NCBI GenBank assembly: GCA_903881515.1
Contig: CAIRTN010000074.1
Location: 1-33,968 of the forward strand
Source: an uncultured Rhodospirillales bacterium
GTDB lineage: Bacteria > Pseudomonadota > Alphaproteobacteria > Acetobacterales > Acetobacteraceae
Reading direction: 5' to 3'
DNA length: 33,968 nt
The translations under genes were made by a program, and so were the position numbers. Below the pieces are notes generated by a model. It saw only the letters and a list, made by a program, of their open reading frames with translations. It did no database searches and had not been told where the DNA came from. This document shows, piece after piece, positions 16,212 through 24,759 of this stretch. Positions within the stretch are counted from its first letter, which is position 1. Each line of letters starts with the position of its first letter.

Positions 16212-16321
16212 ATCTTTTCAGCACATCGTGCTCTTGCCCTTCCGCGCGGGAGATGTTCAATCTCCTTTGAGTGTCGGAAAGGGAATACCATGCTCCACAA
16301 CCATATTGGAACGCGCGCGCC

Positions 16322-17500
16322 ATGATCCAGGGAGGTCACGAGCTGCCGCTTGATGTGCTGTATGCCCGGCGCAATGCGAAATGGGCGAAATACGGCAAGG
16401 ACGTGCTGCCGGCCTGGGTGGCGGAGATGGATTTTGCCGTCGCCTACCCGATCCGTCGCGCGATGCAGCGCATCGCCGAGGAGCAGGAATACGGCTACGC
16501 CATGCGCAACGGTGCCCAGGCGGAGAAGTCGCTGACGGCGGCGTTCGCGCGACGGATGCAGGCGCGCTATGGCTGGACGGTCGATCCGGCGCTGGCGGAG
16601 CCGCTGACCGATCTGGTGCAGGGGCAGTTCGCCACGATCTGGGCGTTCTCGCAGCCGGGCGATGGCATCATCCTGCATCTGCCGGCGTATCCGCCGTTCC
16701 ATATGGCGATCAAGGAGACCGGGCGGCACATCCTGGCCAACCGCATGGTGCCGGCCGCTGGGCGGTTCGAGATCGATTTCGACGACATGAAAGCGCAGGC
16801 CCGGCAGTCCAGCATGATCATGCTGTGCAATCCGCAGAATCCCACAGGGCGGGTGTTCACCCGCGCCGAGCTGGAGGCGATCCTGGCGATTGCGGTCGAG
16901 CATAATCTGGTTGTGGTGTCCGACGAGATCCATTCGGACCTGATCTATGACGATCTGGTGCATATCCCGTTCGCCAGCCTGTCCGACGAGGCGGCGGCGC
17001 GGACGGTGACGATCACCTCGGCGACGAAGGGGTTCAATATTCCGGGGCTGCGCTGTGCGGTGATGCATTTCGGCACCGCCGAGTTGCAGGCGCGATTCCG
17101 TAAGTCGTTCCCCTCGCACATGCTGGGTTCGCCGGGGATTGTTGGGATCGATGCCACCGTGGCGGCCTGGGACGAGGGGCAGCCTTGGCAGGATGAGACG
17201 GTCCGGGTGCTGGGCGCCAATCGCAATCGCATTGCGGAGTATTTCGCCGCCGAGCTGCCGGGGATGACGTTCTACAAGCCGGAGGGCACCTATCTGAGCT
17301 GGGTGGATTGCTCCGGCCTGAACCTGCCCGGGACTGCGCATGATTTCTTCCATGAGCGGGCCAAGGTGGCGTTCAGCCCGGGCGAGGCGTTCGACACGAA
17401 CTGCCCGAAATTCGCGCGGTTCAACTTTGCCACCTCGCCGGCGATTCTGGAGCAGATCCTGGGGCGGGTTTCCAAGGCCGTCCGTTCGCACAACGCCTGA
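16322..17500 (+). CDS. MalY/PatB-family PLP aminotransferase (C-S lyase type)
   Basis: This 392-residue fold-type I PLP enzyme has AWVAEMDF (31-38), the hallmark of the MalY/PatB branch (WVADMDF). It also has CNPQNPTG with Asn170, SDEIHSDL with Asp201, and SATKGFNIPGLR with Schiff-base Lys236. Relatives cleave cystathionine or other S-conjugates, or act as aminotransferases. The substrate is not fixed by sequence. ATG 16322 fits the family start; an upstream GTG at 16271 would add 17 unconserved residues. The stop directly abuts the zwf stop on the other strand. Confidence 0.87.
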   Translation: MIQGGHELPLDVLYARRNAKWAKYGKDVLPAWVAEMDFAVAYPIRRAMQRIAEEQEYGYAMRNGAQAEKSLTAAFARRMQARYGWTVDPALAEPLTDLVQGQFATIWAFSQPGDGIILHLPAYPPFHMAIKETGRHILANRMVPAAGRFEIDFDDMKAQARQSSMIMLCNPQNPTGRVFTRAELEAILAIAVEHNLVVVSDEIHSDLIYDDLVHIPFASLSDEAAARTVTITSATKGFNIPGLRCAVMHFGTAELQARFRKSFPSHMLGSPGIVGIDATVAAWDEGQPWQDETVRVLGANRNRIAEYFAAELPGMTFYKPEGTYLSWVDCSGLNLPGTAHDFFHERAKVAFSPGEAFDTNCPKFARFNFATSPAILEQILGRVSKAVRSHNA

Positions 17501-18976
17501 TTACTCGTCTTCTTCGTGCCAGGTGCGTCCGCTGCGTTCGATCATCGCGATCGCGGCGGACGGGCCCCAGGTGCCCGCCGTGTAGGGCTTCGGGGCCAGG
17601 GTGCTGCCGGCCCAGCCGGCCAGGATCGGGTCGATCCAGGTCCAGGCGGCTTCGACTTCGTCGCGGCGCATGAACAGGGTCTGGTTGCCGCGCACGACGT
17701 CCATCAGCAGGCGCTCGTAGGCATCCGGGTTGCGGCCGCCGAAGGTTTCGGCGAAGCCCATGTTCAGCGGCACCTGACGCAGGCGCATGCCGCCGGGGCC
17801 GGGGTCTTTGATCATCAGCCAGAGTTTCACGCCCTCGTCGGGTTGCAGGCGCATCACCAGCCGGTTGGCGGCGATCGGGCCGGCGTCGGGGCCGAACACC
17901 GAATGCGGGATGGAGCGGAAGGTGATGACGATTTCCGACACCCGGGTTGGCAGGCGTTTGCCGGTGCGCAGGAAGAACGGCACCCCGGCCCAGCGCCAGT
18001 TGGCGATTTCGGCGCGGAGCGCCACGAAGGTTTCGGTGTGGCTGGTGGGGTCGCCGAGTTCTTCCAGGTAGCCCGGCACCGGGCCGCCGGAGGAGGCGCC
18101 GGCGCGATACTGGCCGCGCACGATGGGTTCATTGTCGGCTTCAAGAATGGGCTTCAAGGCACGAAGAACTTTGAGTTTTTCGTCGCGGACGGCGTCGGCG
18201 TCCAGCGACGGTGGCGGTTCCATCGCGGTGAGGCAGAGCAACTGGAGCATGTGGTTCTGCACCATGTCGCGCAGCGCGCCGGCGGTGTCGTAATAGCCGG
18301 CGCGGCCTTCGACGCCGAGGGTTTCGGCCACGGTGATCTGCACATGGTCGATATGGGCGGCGTTCCATAGCGGTTCGAACAGGGCGTTGGCGAAGCGCAG
18401 CGCCATCAGGTTCTGCACCGTCTCCTTGCCCAGATAATGGTCGATGCGATAGACGCGGCTTTCGGGGAAGGCGCTGGCGATGGCGTCGTTGACGGCGCGG
18501 GCGGAGGCCAGGCTTTTGCCGATCGGCTTTTCCACCACGACGCGGGCGCCGTGGTTGTTGAGACCGATGGCTTTCAGGCGGGCGCAGATCGGGCCGAACA
18601 GGTCGGGCCCAGTGGCCAGGTAGAACACCCGGACCGGGCGGGGATCGGTTTGCAGCACGGTGGCGATCTCGCTCCAGCCGGCCTCGGCGTCGGCATCGGC
18701 GGCGACGTAGCGCATGCGGGCGACGAAACGTTCGACCGCGTCCCCCTCGCGGTCGATGGGGGCGACGTGGTCTGCGAGCGCGGCGGCGGCGTAGGCACGG
18801 AATTCCGCGTCGGTCATTTTGCGGCGGGAGACGCCGGTGATGCGGGCCTCGTCGGGCATCTGGCCGTCGTGCCAGCGGTGATACAGCGAGGGGAACAGCT
18901 TGCGGCGGGCCAGGTCTCCTGTGGCTCCGAATACCACAATATCAAAGGGTTCAACGGCAATAGTCCGCGGCGACAT
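17501..18976 (-). CDS. zwf: Glucose-6-phosphate 1-dehydrogenase
   Basis: This 491-residue enzyme opens the oxidative pentose phosphate and Entner-Doudoroff routes and makes NADPH. Signatures are the dinucleotide fold [18 protein letters not shown] (15-32), EKPIG (149-153) and the active-site peptide RIDHYLGKE (177-185). [14 protein letters not shown] holds the catalytic-base histidine region. ATG 18976 has GGAG 8 nt upstream. It starts 2 nt after the sdaA stop, so the two are likely co-transcribed. The TAA (17501-17503) abuts the convergent aminotransferase stop with no spacer. Confidence 0.96.
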   Translation of the reverse strand: MSPRTIAVEPFDIVVFGATGDLARRKLFPSLYHRWHDGQMPDEARITGVSRRKMTDAEFRAYAAAALADHVAPIDREGDAVERFVARMRYVAADADAEAGWSEIATVLQTDPRPVRVFYLATGPDLFGPICARLKAIGLNNHGARVVVEKPIGKSLASARAVNDAIASAFPESRVYRIDHYLGKETVQNLMALRFANALFEPLWNAAHIDHVQITVAETLGVEGRAGYYDTAGALRDMVQNHMLQLLCLTAMEPPPSLDADAVRDEKLKVLRALKPILEADNEPIVRGQYRAGASSGGPVPGYLEELGDPTSHTETFVALRAEIANWRWAGVPFFLRTGKRLPTRVSEIVITFRSIPHSVFGPDAGPIAANRLVMRLQPDEGVKLWLMIKDPGPGGMRLRQVPLNMGFAETFGGRNPDAYERLLMDVVRGNQTLFMRRDEVEAAWTWIDPILAGWAGSTLAPKPYTAGTWGPSAAIAMIERSGRTWHEEDE

Positions 18977-18978
18977 GA

Positions 18979-20325
18979 TCAGCACTCCGTGACGTGGACG
19001 GCGAGGCCGCCGCGGGCGGTTTCTTTGTATTCGCTGCGCATGTCCAGCCCGGTCTGGCGCATCGTGGCGATGGCGTCGTCGAGGCTGACGCGGTGCGAGC
19101 CGTCGCCGGACAGGGCCAGCGAGGCGGCGTTGATGGCTTTGACCGCGCCCATGGCGTTGCGCTCGATGCAGGGGATCTGCACCAGGCCGCCAATGGGATC
19201 GCAGGTCATGCCGAGATGGTGTTCCAGGCCGATCTCTGCGGCGTTCTCGACCTGGGCGGGGCTGCCGCCCAAAGCGCTGGCGAGGCCGGCGGCGGCCATG
19301 GCACAGGCGACGCCGACCTCGCCCTGGCAGCCGACCTCGGCGCCGGAGATCGAGGCGTTGCGTTTGGCGAGCCCGCCGACGGCGGCGGCGGCGAGCAGGA
19401 AATCCTCCACCGCGCGCGGGCCGGCTTCGGGGTGATAGATGCGCATGTAGCGCAGCACGGCGGGGATGACGCCGGCGGCGCCGTTGGTGGGCGCGGTGAC
19501 GACACGCCCGCCGGCGGCGTTTTCCTCGTTGACCGCGATGGCCCAGAGGCTGGCGTGATCCATCGCCAGATTGGGGGCGGGCAGGTTGCGCTTGGTACGG
19601 TCTTCGATGCGGGCGGCCAGGGTGCGGGCGCGGCGGCGGACCTTGAGGCCGCCGGGGAGTTCGCCGTCACCGATCAGGCCGCGGGTGATGCAGCCTTCCA
19701 TCGCCTTGGCGATGAGGTCGAGATGGGCGGCCAGTTCGGCCGGCGTGCGGACGGCGCATTCGTTGGCGCGTTGCAGGGCGGCGATGGAGAGATTGCCAGC
19801 CTCGGTCATGGCCAGGAGTTCGGCGGCCGAGGTGAAGGGGTAGGGGACCGGGGTGGCGGTTTCCTCGGCCTGGGTGTCGCCCTGGCGGTGGACGAAGCCG
19901 CCGCCGATGGAGAACCAGGTTTCGGCGTGCAGGATCTGGCCGGCGGCGTTCTCAATGTGCAGGGTGAGTGTATTCGGGTGGGTGTCGATCGGGGAGTCGC
20001 GGTCGAAGACGATGGCGACGGGCAGCGGGCCGAGGCCGGGGATGTGCAGGGTTTCGGCGTGGGCCAAGGCGTGCACGGCGTCGGGGTCGGCAATGGCCGG
20101 GTCCATGCCGGCGAGGCCGGCGCGGACGGCGATGTCGGTGCCGTGGCCCTGACCGGTCCAGGCGAGCGAGCCGAACAGGGTGGCGACGACGCGGGCGGCC
20201 TGGCCCGCGAAGGGCTGGCAGCCGGACAGGAAGGCGCCGGCGGCGCGCATCGGGCCGACGGTGTGGCTGCTGGAAGGGCCGAGGCCGACACGGAACAGGT
20301 CGAACACGCCGATCAGATGTGTCAT
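18979..20325 (-). CDS. sdaA: L-serine dehydratase, iron-sulfur, single chain
   Basis: This 448-residue [4Fe-4S] enzyme deaminates L-serine to pyruvate and ammonia. The N-terminal beta domain starts [22 protein letters not shown]. The alpha domain has [32 protein letters not shown] and [18 protein letters not shown]. Cluster ligands are Cys333, Cys375 and Cys386. The protein ends in Cys448, the 'tail-in-mouth' cysteine known from the Legionella enzyme; spacings equal those I recall there. AGGGGAA precedes ATG 20325. It shares the strand with zwf and is divergent from the CoA-transferase gene. Confidence 0.95.
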   Translation of the reverse strand: MTHLIGVFDLFRVGLGPSSSHTVGPMRAAGAFLSGCQPFAGQAARVVATLFGSLAWTGQGHGTDIAVRAGLAGMDPAIADPDAVHALAHAETLHIPGLGPLPVAIVFDRDSPIDTHPNTLTLHIENAAGQILHAETWFSIGGGFVHRQGDTQAEETATPVPYPFTSAAELLAMTEAGNLSIAALQRANECAVRTPAELAAHLDLIAKAMEGCITRGLIGDGELPGGLKVRRRARTLAARIEDRTKRNLPAPNLAMDHASLWAIAVNEENAAGGRVVTAPTNGAAGVIPAVLRYMRIYHPEAGPRAVEDFLLAAAAVGGLAKRNASISGAEVGCQGEVGVACAMAAAGLASALGGSPAQVENAAEIGLEHHLGMTCDPIGGLVQIPCIERNAMGAVKAINAASLALSGDGSHRVSLDDAIATMRQTGLDMRSEYKETARGGLAVHVTEC

Positions 20326-20390
20326 TGCGTGTGTTCCCCTGGGCGACGTTGGGGCGAGGGTAACGGCATTCGGGGCGCGGAGGGAAGCTT

Positions 20391-21497
20391 ATGACGGGGG
20401 TTTTGGCGGGGCTGACGGTGATCGAGCTGGGCCAGGTGCTGGCTGGGCCGTTCGTGGGGGCGATCTTTGCCGATCTGGGCGCCGAGGTGATCAAGATCGA
20501 GCGGGAAGAGGGCGGCGACGATGCGCGGCGGATGGGCGCGGATTTCCGCCATGGCGACGCGCTGACGTTTCACATCATGAACCGGGGCAAGCGCTCGGTG
20601 GCGTTGGATCTGCGCAGCGATGCGGGGCGGGCGCGGTTCGCCGAGCTGGTCGCGGGGGCGGATATCGTGGTGCACAATCTGCGCCCAGGTGTGCCGGCGG
20701 CGCTGGGGATCGATGGGGCGAGCCTGACCGCGCGGCATCCGCGGCTGATCTATGGCGAGATCTCGGCGTTCGGGCATGTGGGGCCGATGGCGGCGCGGCC
20801 GGGGTTCGAGCCGCTGATCCAGGCGTATTCCGGGCTGTCGAGCCTGAATGGGGGGCCGGACGATCCGCCGATCCGTTCGGCGGCGTCGCTGTGCGACCAG
20901 GGCAGCGCGATGTGGCTGGTGATCGGGGTGCTGGCCCTGGTGCATCGGCGGCACCTCACCGGGGTGGGCGGCGTGGTGCAGACCTCGCTGCTGGAGGCGG
21001 CGCTGGCTTGGGCGGCGCAGAAATCGGATTCGTATGTGAATACGGGGGAGTTGCCGGAGCGGCATCGGTCTGGTCATCCGGGGATGGCGCCGTATGAGGC
21101 TTTTGAGGCGGCGGATGGGCCGTTCATGATCTGCGCGGGCAATGACCGGCTGTTTGCCAAGCTGGCGGCGGTGCTGGACCGGCCGGACTGGGTGAGCGAT
21201 GCGCGGTTCGCGGTGAACCGGGCGCGGCTGATCAACAAGGCAGCGCTGTTTGCCGAGATGGCGCCGATCCTGGCGGCGCGGCCAAGGCGGGCGTGGATTG
21301 CGGCGCTGGAGGCGGTGGGGGTGCCGGCGGCTGAGATCAACACGGTGCCGGAGGCGTTGGCGGAGCCGCAGGTGCGGGCGCTGGGGATGTTGCAGGCGGT
21401 GCCGGGGGAGGATTTCAGCCTGACCGGGTCGCCGATGAGCTTCGATGGGGAAAGGCCGCGGATTCGAGGCGGGGCGCCGCGGTTGGGGGATTTTTGA
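20391..21497 (+). CDS. CaiB/BaiF class III CoA-transferase
   Basis: This 368-residue protein moves CoA between carboxylic acids through a covalent aspartyl intermediate, as an interlocked dimer. The N-terminus (LAGLTVIELGQVLAGPFVGAIFADLGAEVIKIE), NRGKRSVALDL and the HNLRPGVP segment are typical. The catalytic Asp is expected at Asp169 (SLCDQGSAMW). GGAGGGA lies 7 nt before ATG 20391. It stands alone, divergent from sdaA, so acyl donor and acceptor are unknown. Codons favour G in third position. Confidence 0.9.
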   Translation: MTGVLAGLTVIELGQVLAGPFVGAIFADLGAEVIKIEREEGGDDARRMGADFRHGDALTFHIMNRGKRSVALDLRSDAGRARFAELVAGADIVVHNLRPGVPAALGIDGASLTARHPRLIYGEISAFGHVGPMAARPGFEPLIQAYSGLSSLNGGPDDPPIRSAASLCDQGSAMWLVIGVLALVHRRHLTGVGGVVQTSLLEAALAWAAQKSDSYVNTGELPERHRSGHPGMAPYEAFEAADGPFMICAGNDRLFAKLAAVLDRPDWVSDARFAVNRARLINKAALFAEMAPILAARPRRAWIAALEAVGVPAAEINTVPEALAEPQVRALGMLQAVPGEDFSLTGSPMSFDGERPRIRGGAPRLGDF

Positions 21498-21952
21498 TTC
21501 GCTATCGGAACAATAACGGCGTGCTTAGGCATCAACGGCCAAGTGTCGCAATTTTTGGATTGCGGTGGTTGGAGGAGAGGATTTTGCCTGCGGTGATGCA
21601 GGGGGGGGGAGTGATACGGCGGCGCTTGGCGCGGCGCGGGCTGCGCGGGGCGCGGTTGGGGTAAATTGGGTGTGCGTGCGCGGGGCGCGAGGGTGCGGCG
21701 GGTTGTGGGCGCACGGCGGGCGGTACGAGTTGGCGGCGCTGCGGTGCGTGCCGGGGCCGGGGGGGCGGCGGGGAGCGGCGGCAGGTCGCCGGATTTCCAG
21801 GCGGTGAACAGGCGTTCGAGGCTGGCGAAGAGCTGGTGCAGGGCGAGCCAGAGCAGGATCGCTTCGGACACAGCTCCGCCGGCGTGCCGCACACGGGCGA
21901 CGAGGGTTTTGAGGTGGCCAGACGCGATGTGGGCCAGGGGCATTGTAGCCAT
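21074..21952 (-). CDS. Proline/arginine-rich hypothetical protein, partly antisense to the CoA-transferase gene
   Basis: From ATG 21952 the frame begins MATMPLAHIASGHLKTLVARVRHAGG, followed by a hydrophobic-amphipathic helix (AILLWLALHQLFASLERLF). A long basic Pro/Ala/Arg region comes next, then KHAVIVPIAN at about 21520. This plan resembles, from memory, a multi-copy hypothetical family in Acetobacteraceae ending near HALIVTIS. The frame does not stop there but runs ~420 nt antisense through the CoA-transferase gene. A run of nine C lies in the frame (21601-21609 as G on +). It could be a degenerate or repeat-borne gene, and expression is doubtful. AT-rich DNA precedes it (21953-22020). Confidence 0.3.
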   Translation of the reverse strand: MATMPLAHIASGHLKTLVARVRHAGGAVSEAILLWLALHQLFASLERLFTAWKSGDLPPLPAAPPAPARTAAPPTRTARRAPTTRRTLAPRARTPNLPQPRPAQPAPRQAPPYHSPPLHHRRQNPLLQPPQSKNCDTWPLMPKHAVIVPIANQKSPNRGAPPRIRGLSPSKLIGDPVRLKSSPGTACNIPSARTCGSANASGTVLISAAGTPTASSAAIHARLGRAARIGAISANSAALLISRARFTANRASLTQSGRSSTAASLANSRSLPAQIMNGPSAASKASYGAIPG

Positions 21953-22034
21953 AAATGTGGTTTTATATAACTGACGGATCGTTGGCAAGGTTTTTTTGTG
22001 TTATATTTTACTAACGTTTTTGCGGTGGAGGAGT

Positions 22035-22065
22035 GGTGGGGTGCGGTAGGGCACCCCACCCTACC
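22035..22065. repeat. G/C palindrome with two mutually exclusive stems
   Basis: GGTGGGGTGC (22035-22044) pairs perfectly with GCACCCCACC (22051-22060). GGTAGGG (22045-22051) can instead pair with CCCTACC (22059-22065). It sits between the AT-rich stretch 21953-22020 and the hairpin repeat 22081-22122, downstream of the FAD oxidoreductase gene on the minus strand. GGTAGGGTGGG-type palindromes are common dispersed repeats in proteobacteria. Function is unknown. The rest of 21953-22080 holds no gene that I can support. Confidence 0.6.
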
Positions 22066-22080
22066 GTATTGATATATTGA

Positions 22081-22122
22081 AGTTTTTTGGGTCCCTTTTT
22101 TTCAAAAAAGGGACTGCTTGCC
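22081..22122 (-). terminator. Stop-codon-anchored T6/A6 hairpin repeat, copy 3
   Basis: An 11-bp perfect stem GTCCCTTTTTT (22091-22101) / AAAAAAGGGAC (22104-22114). On the minus strand it follows the FAD oxidoreductase TAG directly as GGCAAGCAGTCCC, then the T6/A6 core, GGGACCC, an A tract and CT. It is nearly identical to the element after polA (33792-33833), including the 13 bases next to the stop codon. Confidence 0.7.
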
Positions 22123-23517
22123 CTAAAAAACCTTCGTCGGATTGAGAATCCCCGCCGGGTCCAGCGCGGCCTTGATGCGGCGCATCAGGGCGATTTCTTC
22201 CGGGGTGCGGGAATAGCCGAGATACGGCTTTTTCAGCGTGCCGATGCCGTGTTCGGCGGAGACGGAGCCGCCGAAGGCGCGGACGCGGGCGTAGACGATG
22301 GCGTCGACTTCGGCCTTGGTCAGCACGCCTTTGGTTTGTTGCACGCAGATATGGAGGTTGCTGTCGGCGATGTGGCCGAAGCTCAGCCATTTGTAGCCGG
22401 GGTCGGCCTGGCGCAGGTGGTCTTTGCAGTCGCCGACGAATTCCTGCATCCGCGCGATCGGCAGCGAGACGTCGAAGCCGACATGGGGGAAGGTACGGTT
22501 GAACTCGGCGACGCTGTCGCGCAGCGCCCACATGTCGCGGCTGTCGCGCAGGGACTGGGCGATGGCAGCGTCTTCGACGGTGCCGGCCTCGAGCGCGTGT
22601 TCGATCAGTTGCTGGAACTGCGCGGTGTCGCGTTCCTGATCGGCGCCGAGGCTTTCCATCAGGATGTAGATGCCGTGGCCGCGCGGCAGCGGGGTGCGCA
22701 CGTTATGTTCGGTGGTGGCGAGGTCGTAGAATTCCGGCCAGATCACCTCGAAGGCCGAGAGGGTGCCGCCGAGTTCGCTGCGGGCGCGGCGCAGCATGTC
22801 GAGCACGGCGGGGTAGTCGGGCAAAGCGAGGAAGGCGGTGCAGGTGCTGGCCGGGCGGGGGAACAGGCGCAGCACGGCGCGGGTGATGACGCCCAGCGTG
22901 CCTTCGCTGCCGATGAACAGGTGTTTCAGGTCATAGCCGGCGTTGTTCTTCAGCATCTTGTTCAGGCTGGTGATGACGGTGCCATCGGCCAGCACGGCTT
23001 CGATGCCGAGGACGAGTTCGCGGGCCATGCCGTAGCGCAGCACGCGGTTGCCGCCGGCGTTGGTGGAGAGGTTGCCGCCGACGAGACACGAGCCGCGACT
23101 GCCGATATCGAGCGGGTAGAGCATGCCGGCGGCGTCGGCGGCGTCCTGCACGGCTTGCAGCGGCACGCCCGCCTGCACGGTGATGGTGCCGGCCGCCGTA
23201 TCGACCTCCTCGATGGCGCGCATGCGCGACAGGGAGAGAGCAACGCAGCCGGCGACCGGGGCGCCGCCGCCGGCCAGGCCGGTGAGGCCGCCCTGTGGCA
23301 CGACGGGGACGCCGCGGGCGGAGCACAGGCGCATGATGGCGGCGACGTCTTCGGTGCTGCGGGGGTAGACGACGGCCAGCGGGCGTTCGTTCTCGGGGGG
23401 ATGCACGATCCAGTCGCCGAAATGCCGGGGCTCCATCGCGTCGCCGGTGGTGACGGCATCGGGGCCGATCGCGTCGGCGATCGCCTGGGCAATCGACAGT
23501 GGCATGGCATCGTTCAT
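22123..23517 (-). CDS. FAD-linked 2-hydroxyacid dehydrogenase (GlcD/D-2-hydroxyglutarate dehydrogenase family)
   Basis: This 464-residue flavoprotein has an N-terminal PCMH FAD-binding domain: VVYPRSTEDVAAIMRLC, VVPQGGLTGLAGG, GNLSTNAGGNRVLRYG and FIGSEGTLGVIT. The C-terminal FAD-oxidase domain has GHIADSNLH (metal/substrate) and SAEHGIGTLKKPYLG. Relatives oxidise D-2-hydroxyglutarate, D-lactate or glycolate and pass electrons to quinone or cytochrome. The GHxxDSNLH and SAEHGIG pair points to the D-2-hydroxyglutarate/D-lactate branch. ATG 23517 has GGGGAG about 11 nt upstream; earlier starts add an unconserved leader. It is divergent from the beta-lactamase-fold gene. Confidence 0.88.
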   Translation of the reverse strand: MNDAMPLSIAQAIADAIGPDAVTTGDAMEPRHFGDWIVHPPENERPLAVVYPRSTEDVAAIMRLCSARGVPVVPQGGLTGLAGGGAPVAGCVALSLSRMRAIEEVDTAAGTITVQAGVPLQAVQDAADAAGMLYPLDIGSRGSCLVGGNLSTNAGGNRVLRYGMARELVLGIEAVLADGTVITSLNKMLKNNAGYDLKHLFIGSEGTLGVITRAVLRLFPRPASTCTAFLALPDYPAVLDMLRRARSELGGTLSAFEVIWPEFYDLATTEHNVRTPLPRGHGIYILMESLGADQERDTAQFQQLIEHALEAGTVEDAAIAQSLRDSRDMWALRDSVAEFNRTFPHVGFDVSLPIARMQEFVGDCKDHLRQADPGYKWLSFGHIADSNLHICVQQTKGVLTKAEVDAIVYARVRAFGGSVSAEHGIGTLKKPYLGYSRTPEEIALMRRIKAALDPAGILNPTKVF

Positions 23518-23640
23518 GGCGGCTTCGGCTCCCCTGGGCATCGCGGCGTATGGTAACGCGACCCAGACCGGGCACAAGCCGGGCTTGCGGGCGGGGCGGC
23601 AATCGGCATTCTGCGATCAACACGCTCCGGGGGACCTGAA

Positions 23641-24759
23641 ATGTCGTCGTTTGTTCTGCCTGAAACCAGCATCGAGGCCGCCGGCCTGCGCCCCGAGATG
23701 ATCGCGCGGCTGACCGCGCTGATCCAGCGGCACATCGCCGAGGGGCATTATCCCGGCGCGCAGATCGCCATCGCCCGGCACGGCAAACTGGCCCTGTCGC
23801 ATACCTTCGGTCAGGCCCGGGTTGGCACCCCGGCCGATGCCGGCACGCTGTGGCTGCTGTATTCCAACACCAAGGTGCTGACCGCGGCGGCCTGCTGGAT
23901 TCTCGCCGAACAGGGCGCGTTCCGCTTCTCCGACCGCATCAGCGACCATATCCCCGCCTTCGCCGCCAACGGCAAAGGCGAGATCACCGTGATGCAGGTG
24001 ATCACCCACATGGCCGGCTACCCCAACGCCCAGGTCCCCTCCGCGGCCTGGGAGGATCACGCCAAACTGCGCGAGGCGGTGTGCGATTTCCGCCTGGAAT
24101 ACACCCCCGGCACGGTGCTGCATTACCACGGCCAGTCCGCGCACTGGACCCTGGGCGTGCTGATCGAAACCCTGACCGGGCAGGACTTCCGCGCGGTGAT
24201 CCGCGACACGCTGATCGCGCCGATGGGGCTGGACAGCGAAATCTTCATCGGCCTGCCGGAAGACAAGCTGGCCCGCGCGGTGGATATGTACGAGCCGGTG
24301 CCCGGCGGCCTGGCGCCGCTGACCGGGGCCAACAGCACGGCCTTCCGCAAATCCGGCTCGCCAGGCGCCGGCGGCTTTGCCACGGCGCGGGCGATGGCCG
24401 CGTTCTATCAGATGATGGTGGGCGGCGGCGTGCTGGCCGGCACGCGGCTGGTGTCGCCGCGCATGCTGGATTACGCCATCCGCAACTGGACCGGCGAAAC
24501 CATCGACCTGCACACCGGCACACCCATGCACCGCGGCCTTGGCCCGCATCTGCGCGGCACCAGCGAGGCCATCCGCGGGCTGGGCTCGATCGGGCATCCC
24601 TCGACCTTCGGCCATGGCGGCGTCGGCAGTTCGTATTGCTGGGGCGACCCGGCCTCGGGTGTGTCGTTCGCTTACCTGACCAATTGCCGCATCCCGGACC
24701 CGTGGCATGGCGACCGGATGGATACGATCAGCAACCTGGTGCACGCCGCGATTGTGTGA
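23641..24759 (+). CDS. Serine hydrolase, beta-lactamase/esterase fold
   Basis: This 372-residue protein is of the class C beta-lactamase-like (PBP4*/EstB) family. The nucleophile motif is Ser75-Asn-Thr-Lys78 (YSNTKV), the second motif Tyr162 (HYHGQSA) and the third HGGVGSS near residue 324, in place of KTG. There is no clear signal peptide, so it is probably cytosolic and more likely an esterase or D-amino hydrolase than an antibiotic-resistance enzyme. GGGGGA precedes ATG 23641 at 7 nt. Codons end in C more often than in the adjacent CoA-transferase gene. Confidence 0.86.
   Translation: MSSFVLPETSIEAAGLRPEMIARLTALIQRHIAEGHYPGAQIAIARHGKLALSHTFGQARVGTPADAGTLWLLYSNTKVLTAAACWILAEQGAFRFSDRISDHIPAFAANGKGEITVMQVITHMAGYPNAQVPSAAWEDHAKLREAVCDFRLEYTPGTVLHYHGQSAHWTLGVLIETLTGQDFRAVIRDTLIAPMGLDSEIFIGLPEDKLARAVDMYEPVPGGLAPLTGANSTAFRKSGSPGAGGFATARAMAAFYQMMVGGGVLAGTRLVSPRMLDYAIRNWTGETIDLHTGTPMHRGLGPHLRGTSEAIRGLGSIGHPSTFGHGGVGSSYCWGDPASGVSFAYLTNCRIPDPWHGDRMDTISNLVHAAIV

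Noticed and set aside
16212-16321. Attachment site or integrase island next to tRNA-Pro
   Set aside because: No integrase gene and no repeat of the tRNA 3' end is visible in the window; downstream genes look like ordinary chromosome.
15530-17491. 653-codon minus-strand frame across MerR, tRNA-Pro and the aminotransferase
   Set aside because: It would be antisense to two recognised genes and a tRNA; the translation is Arg/His-rich low-complexity with no family signal.
18994-20394. 466-codon plus-strand frame over sdaA
   Set aside because: Gly/Ala/Val/Asp-rich shadow; sdaA on the other strand has all cluster ligands.
22087-23556. 489-codon plus-strand frame over the FAD oxidoreductase
   Set aside because: Shadow composition; the minus-strand gene has both FAD and C-terminal motifs.
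23641-24759. Antibiotic-resistance beta-lactamase
   Set aside because: There is no signal peptide, the third motif is HGG rather than KTG, and the overall sequence fits the esterase/PBP4*-like branch.
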